From positions 1-23,300 of the forward strand of contig JAYMTF010001463.1 of the NCBI GenBank assembly GCA_036897485.1: 23,300 nucleotides of DNA, given 5' to 3'. The stretch comes from Pelargonium nanum (Eukaryota; Streptophyta; Magnoliopsida; Geraniales; Geraniaceae). The position numbers and the translations under genes are program-made. The notes under the pieces are model-generated. The model was not told the origin of the DNA, searched no databases, and worked only from the letters and a program-made list of their open reading frames with translations. Below are positions 22,916 through 23,300 of this stretch, in pieces. Positions within the stretch are counted from its first letter, which is position 1, and the number at the start of each line of letters is the position of its first letter.

Positions 22916-23244
22916 TAGTATCGCATATGGCTTTCGCTATGCGTGGTTTCGGTAAGACCTTGTTTGTATGGGCTTGAATTTGAATATAACTACTTTTGAA
23001 ATTTGAATACATTTACTATTATATATTAATTTTATAAATATTTGTCAAATAAAAAAATTACTCATAAAATATCACTTTTGCCTTCTAAGTCCACTCGGTC
23101 TAACTAAGATTTACAATTTTTAGCTGTAATAAATAATTTTTTCAGCTTTTCCATCCAATAATTTGTTGAAAACACACACTGAAGTAAACAATAAACTTAT
23201 AAAATTGATTCCTCTAATTTATATATATGAATGAGAAGTTTACA

Positions 23245-23300
23245 AGTTTTTTTTTTTAACCAAAGAGATAGTTTTATTAACTCAAATCCGCAATTAAAAG
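23245..23300 (-). mobile_element. LINE-like 3' end with poly(A) tail (right edge)
   Basis: Read on the minus strand this begins at the window end as CTTTTAATTGCGG, runs through TTAATAAAACTATCTC and finishes in 11 A (T run at 23247-23257) plus CT. It is the inverted copy of positions 4-60, with one substitution (A44 versus G) and one base less in the A run. The similarity stops right after the A run, as expected for two independent retrotransposon insertions sharing a 3' end. The body would lie beyond 23300. Confidence 0.5.

Noticed and set aside
4..23300. A single 23 kb transposon carrying three captured host genes
   Set aside because: The edge repeats end in poly(A), similarity stops there, no transposase or integrase is seen, and the three genes are complete, intron-bearing host genes with normal structure. 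It remains testable with flanking sequence.

Overview
The window is nuclear DNA of a flowering plant, probably a core eudicot. The genes have many short GT-AG introns with T-rich interiors, the intergenic DNA is AT-rich, and all three proteins belong to plant families with close Arabidopsis counterparts. The species cannot be fixed from the sequence alone. No bacterial genes, CRISPR array, rRNA or intact tRNA gene was seen.

Layout. 1-1640: intergenic DNA, opening with a short poly(A)-tailed segment that looks like the 3' end of a LINE. 1805-8585 (+): a three-exon gene for a 1758-residue HSP90/histidine-kinase-like (GHKL) ATPase-domain protein of the NO VEIN/sacsin-like plant family. Its middle holds an unusually regular tandem repeat of about 112 residues. 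8586-9459: the convergent gap between this gene and the next. 9460-13583 (-): a ten-exon plastid-type branched-chain aminotransferase, closest to Arabidopsis BCAT3. 13584-15635: gene-free DNA with a recognisable MITE at about 14822-15099. 15636-21571 (-): an eight-exon gene for an 1100-residue plant lamin-like coiled-coil protein, CRWN4/NMCP2 type. 21572-23300: upstream DNA of that gene, ending in a second poly(A)-tailed segment that is the inverted copy of the one at the left edge.

The three genes are ordinary single-locus plant genes and do not form an operon or shared pathway. One acts in amino-acid metabolism in the plastid, one at the nuclear periphery, and one is probably a nuclear developmental factor. 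All exon joins below were read by hand from splice consensus plus protein continuity. Exon lengths and phases sum to whole codons in all three genes (1758, 416 and 1100 residues), which supports the models.

No new multi-gene system is visible. The points most worth a second look are the inverted repeat joining the two window edges, the seven-unit repeat in the NO VEIN-like protein, the splitting of its ATP-binding motifs by introns, the abutting uORFs in its leader, and several old mobile elements in introns, including an Au-like SINE.
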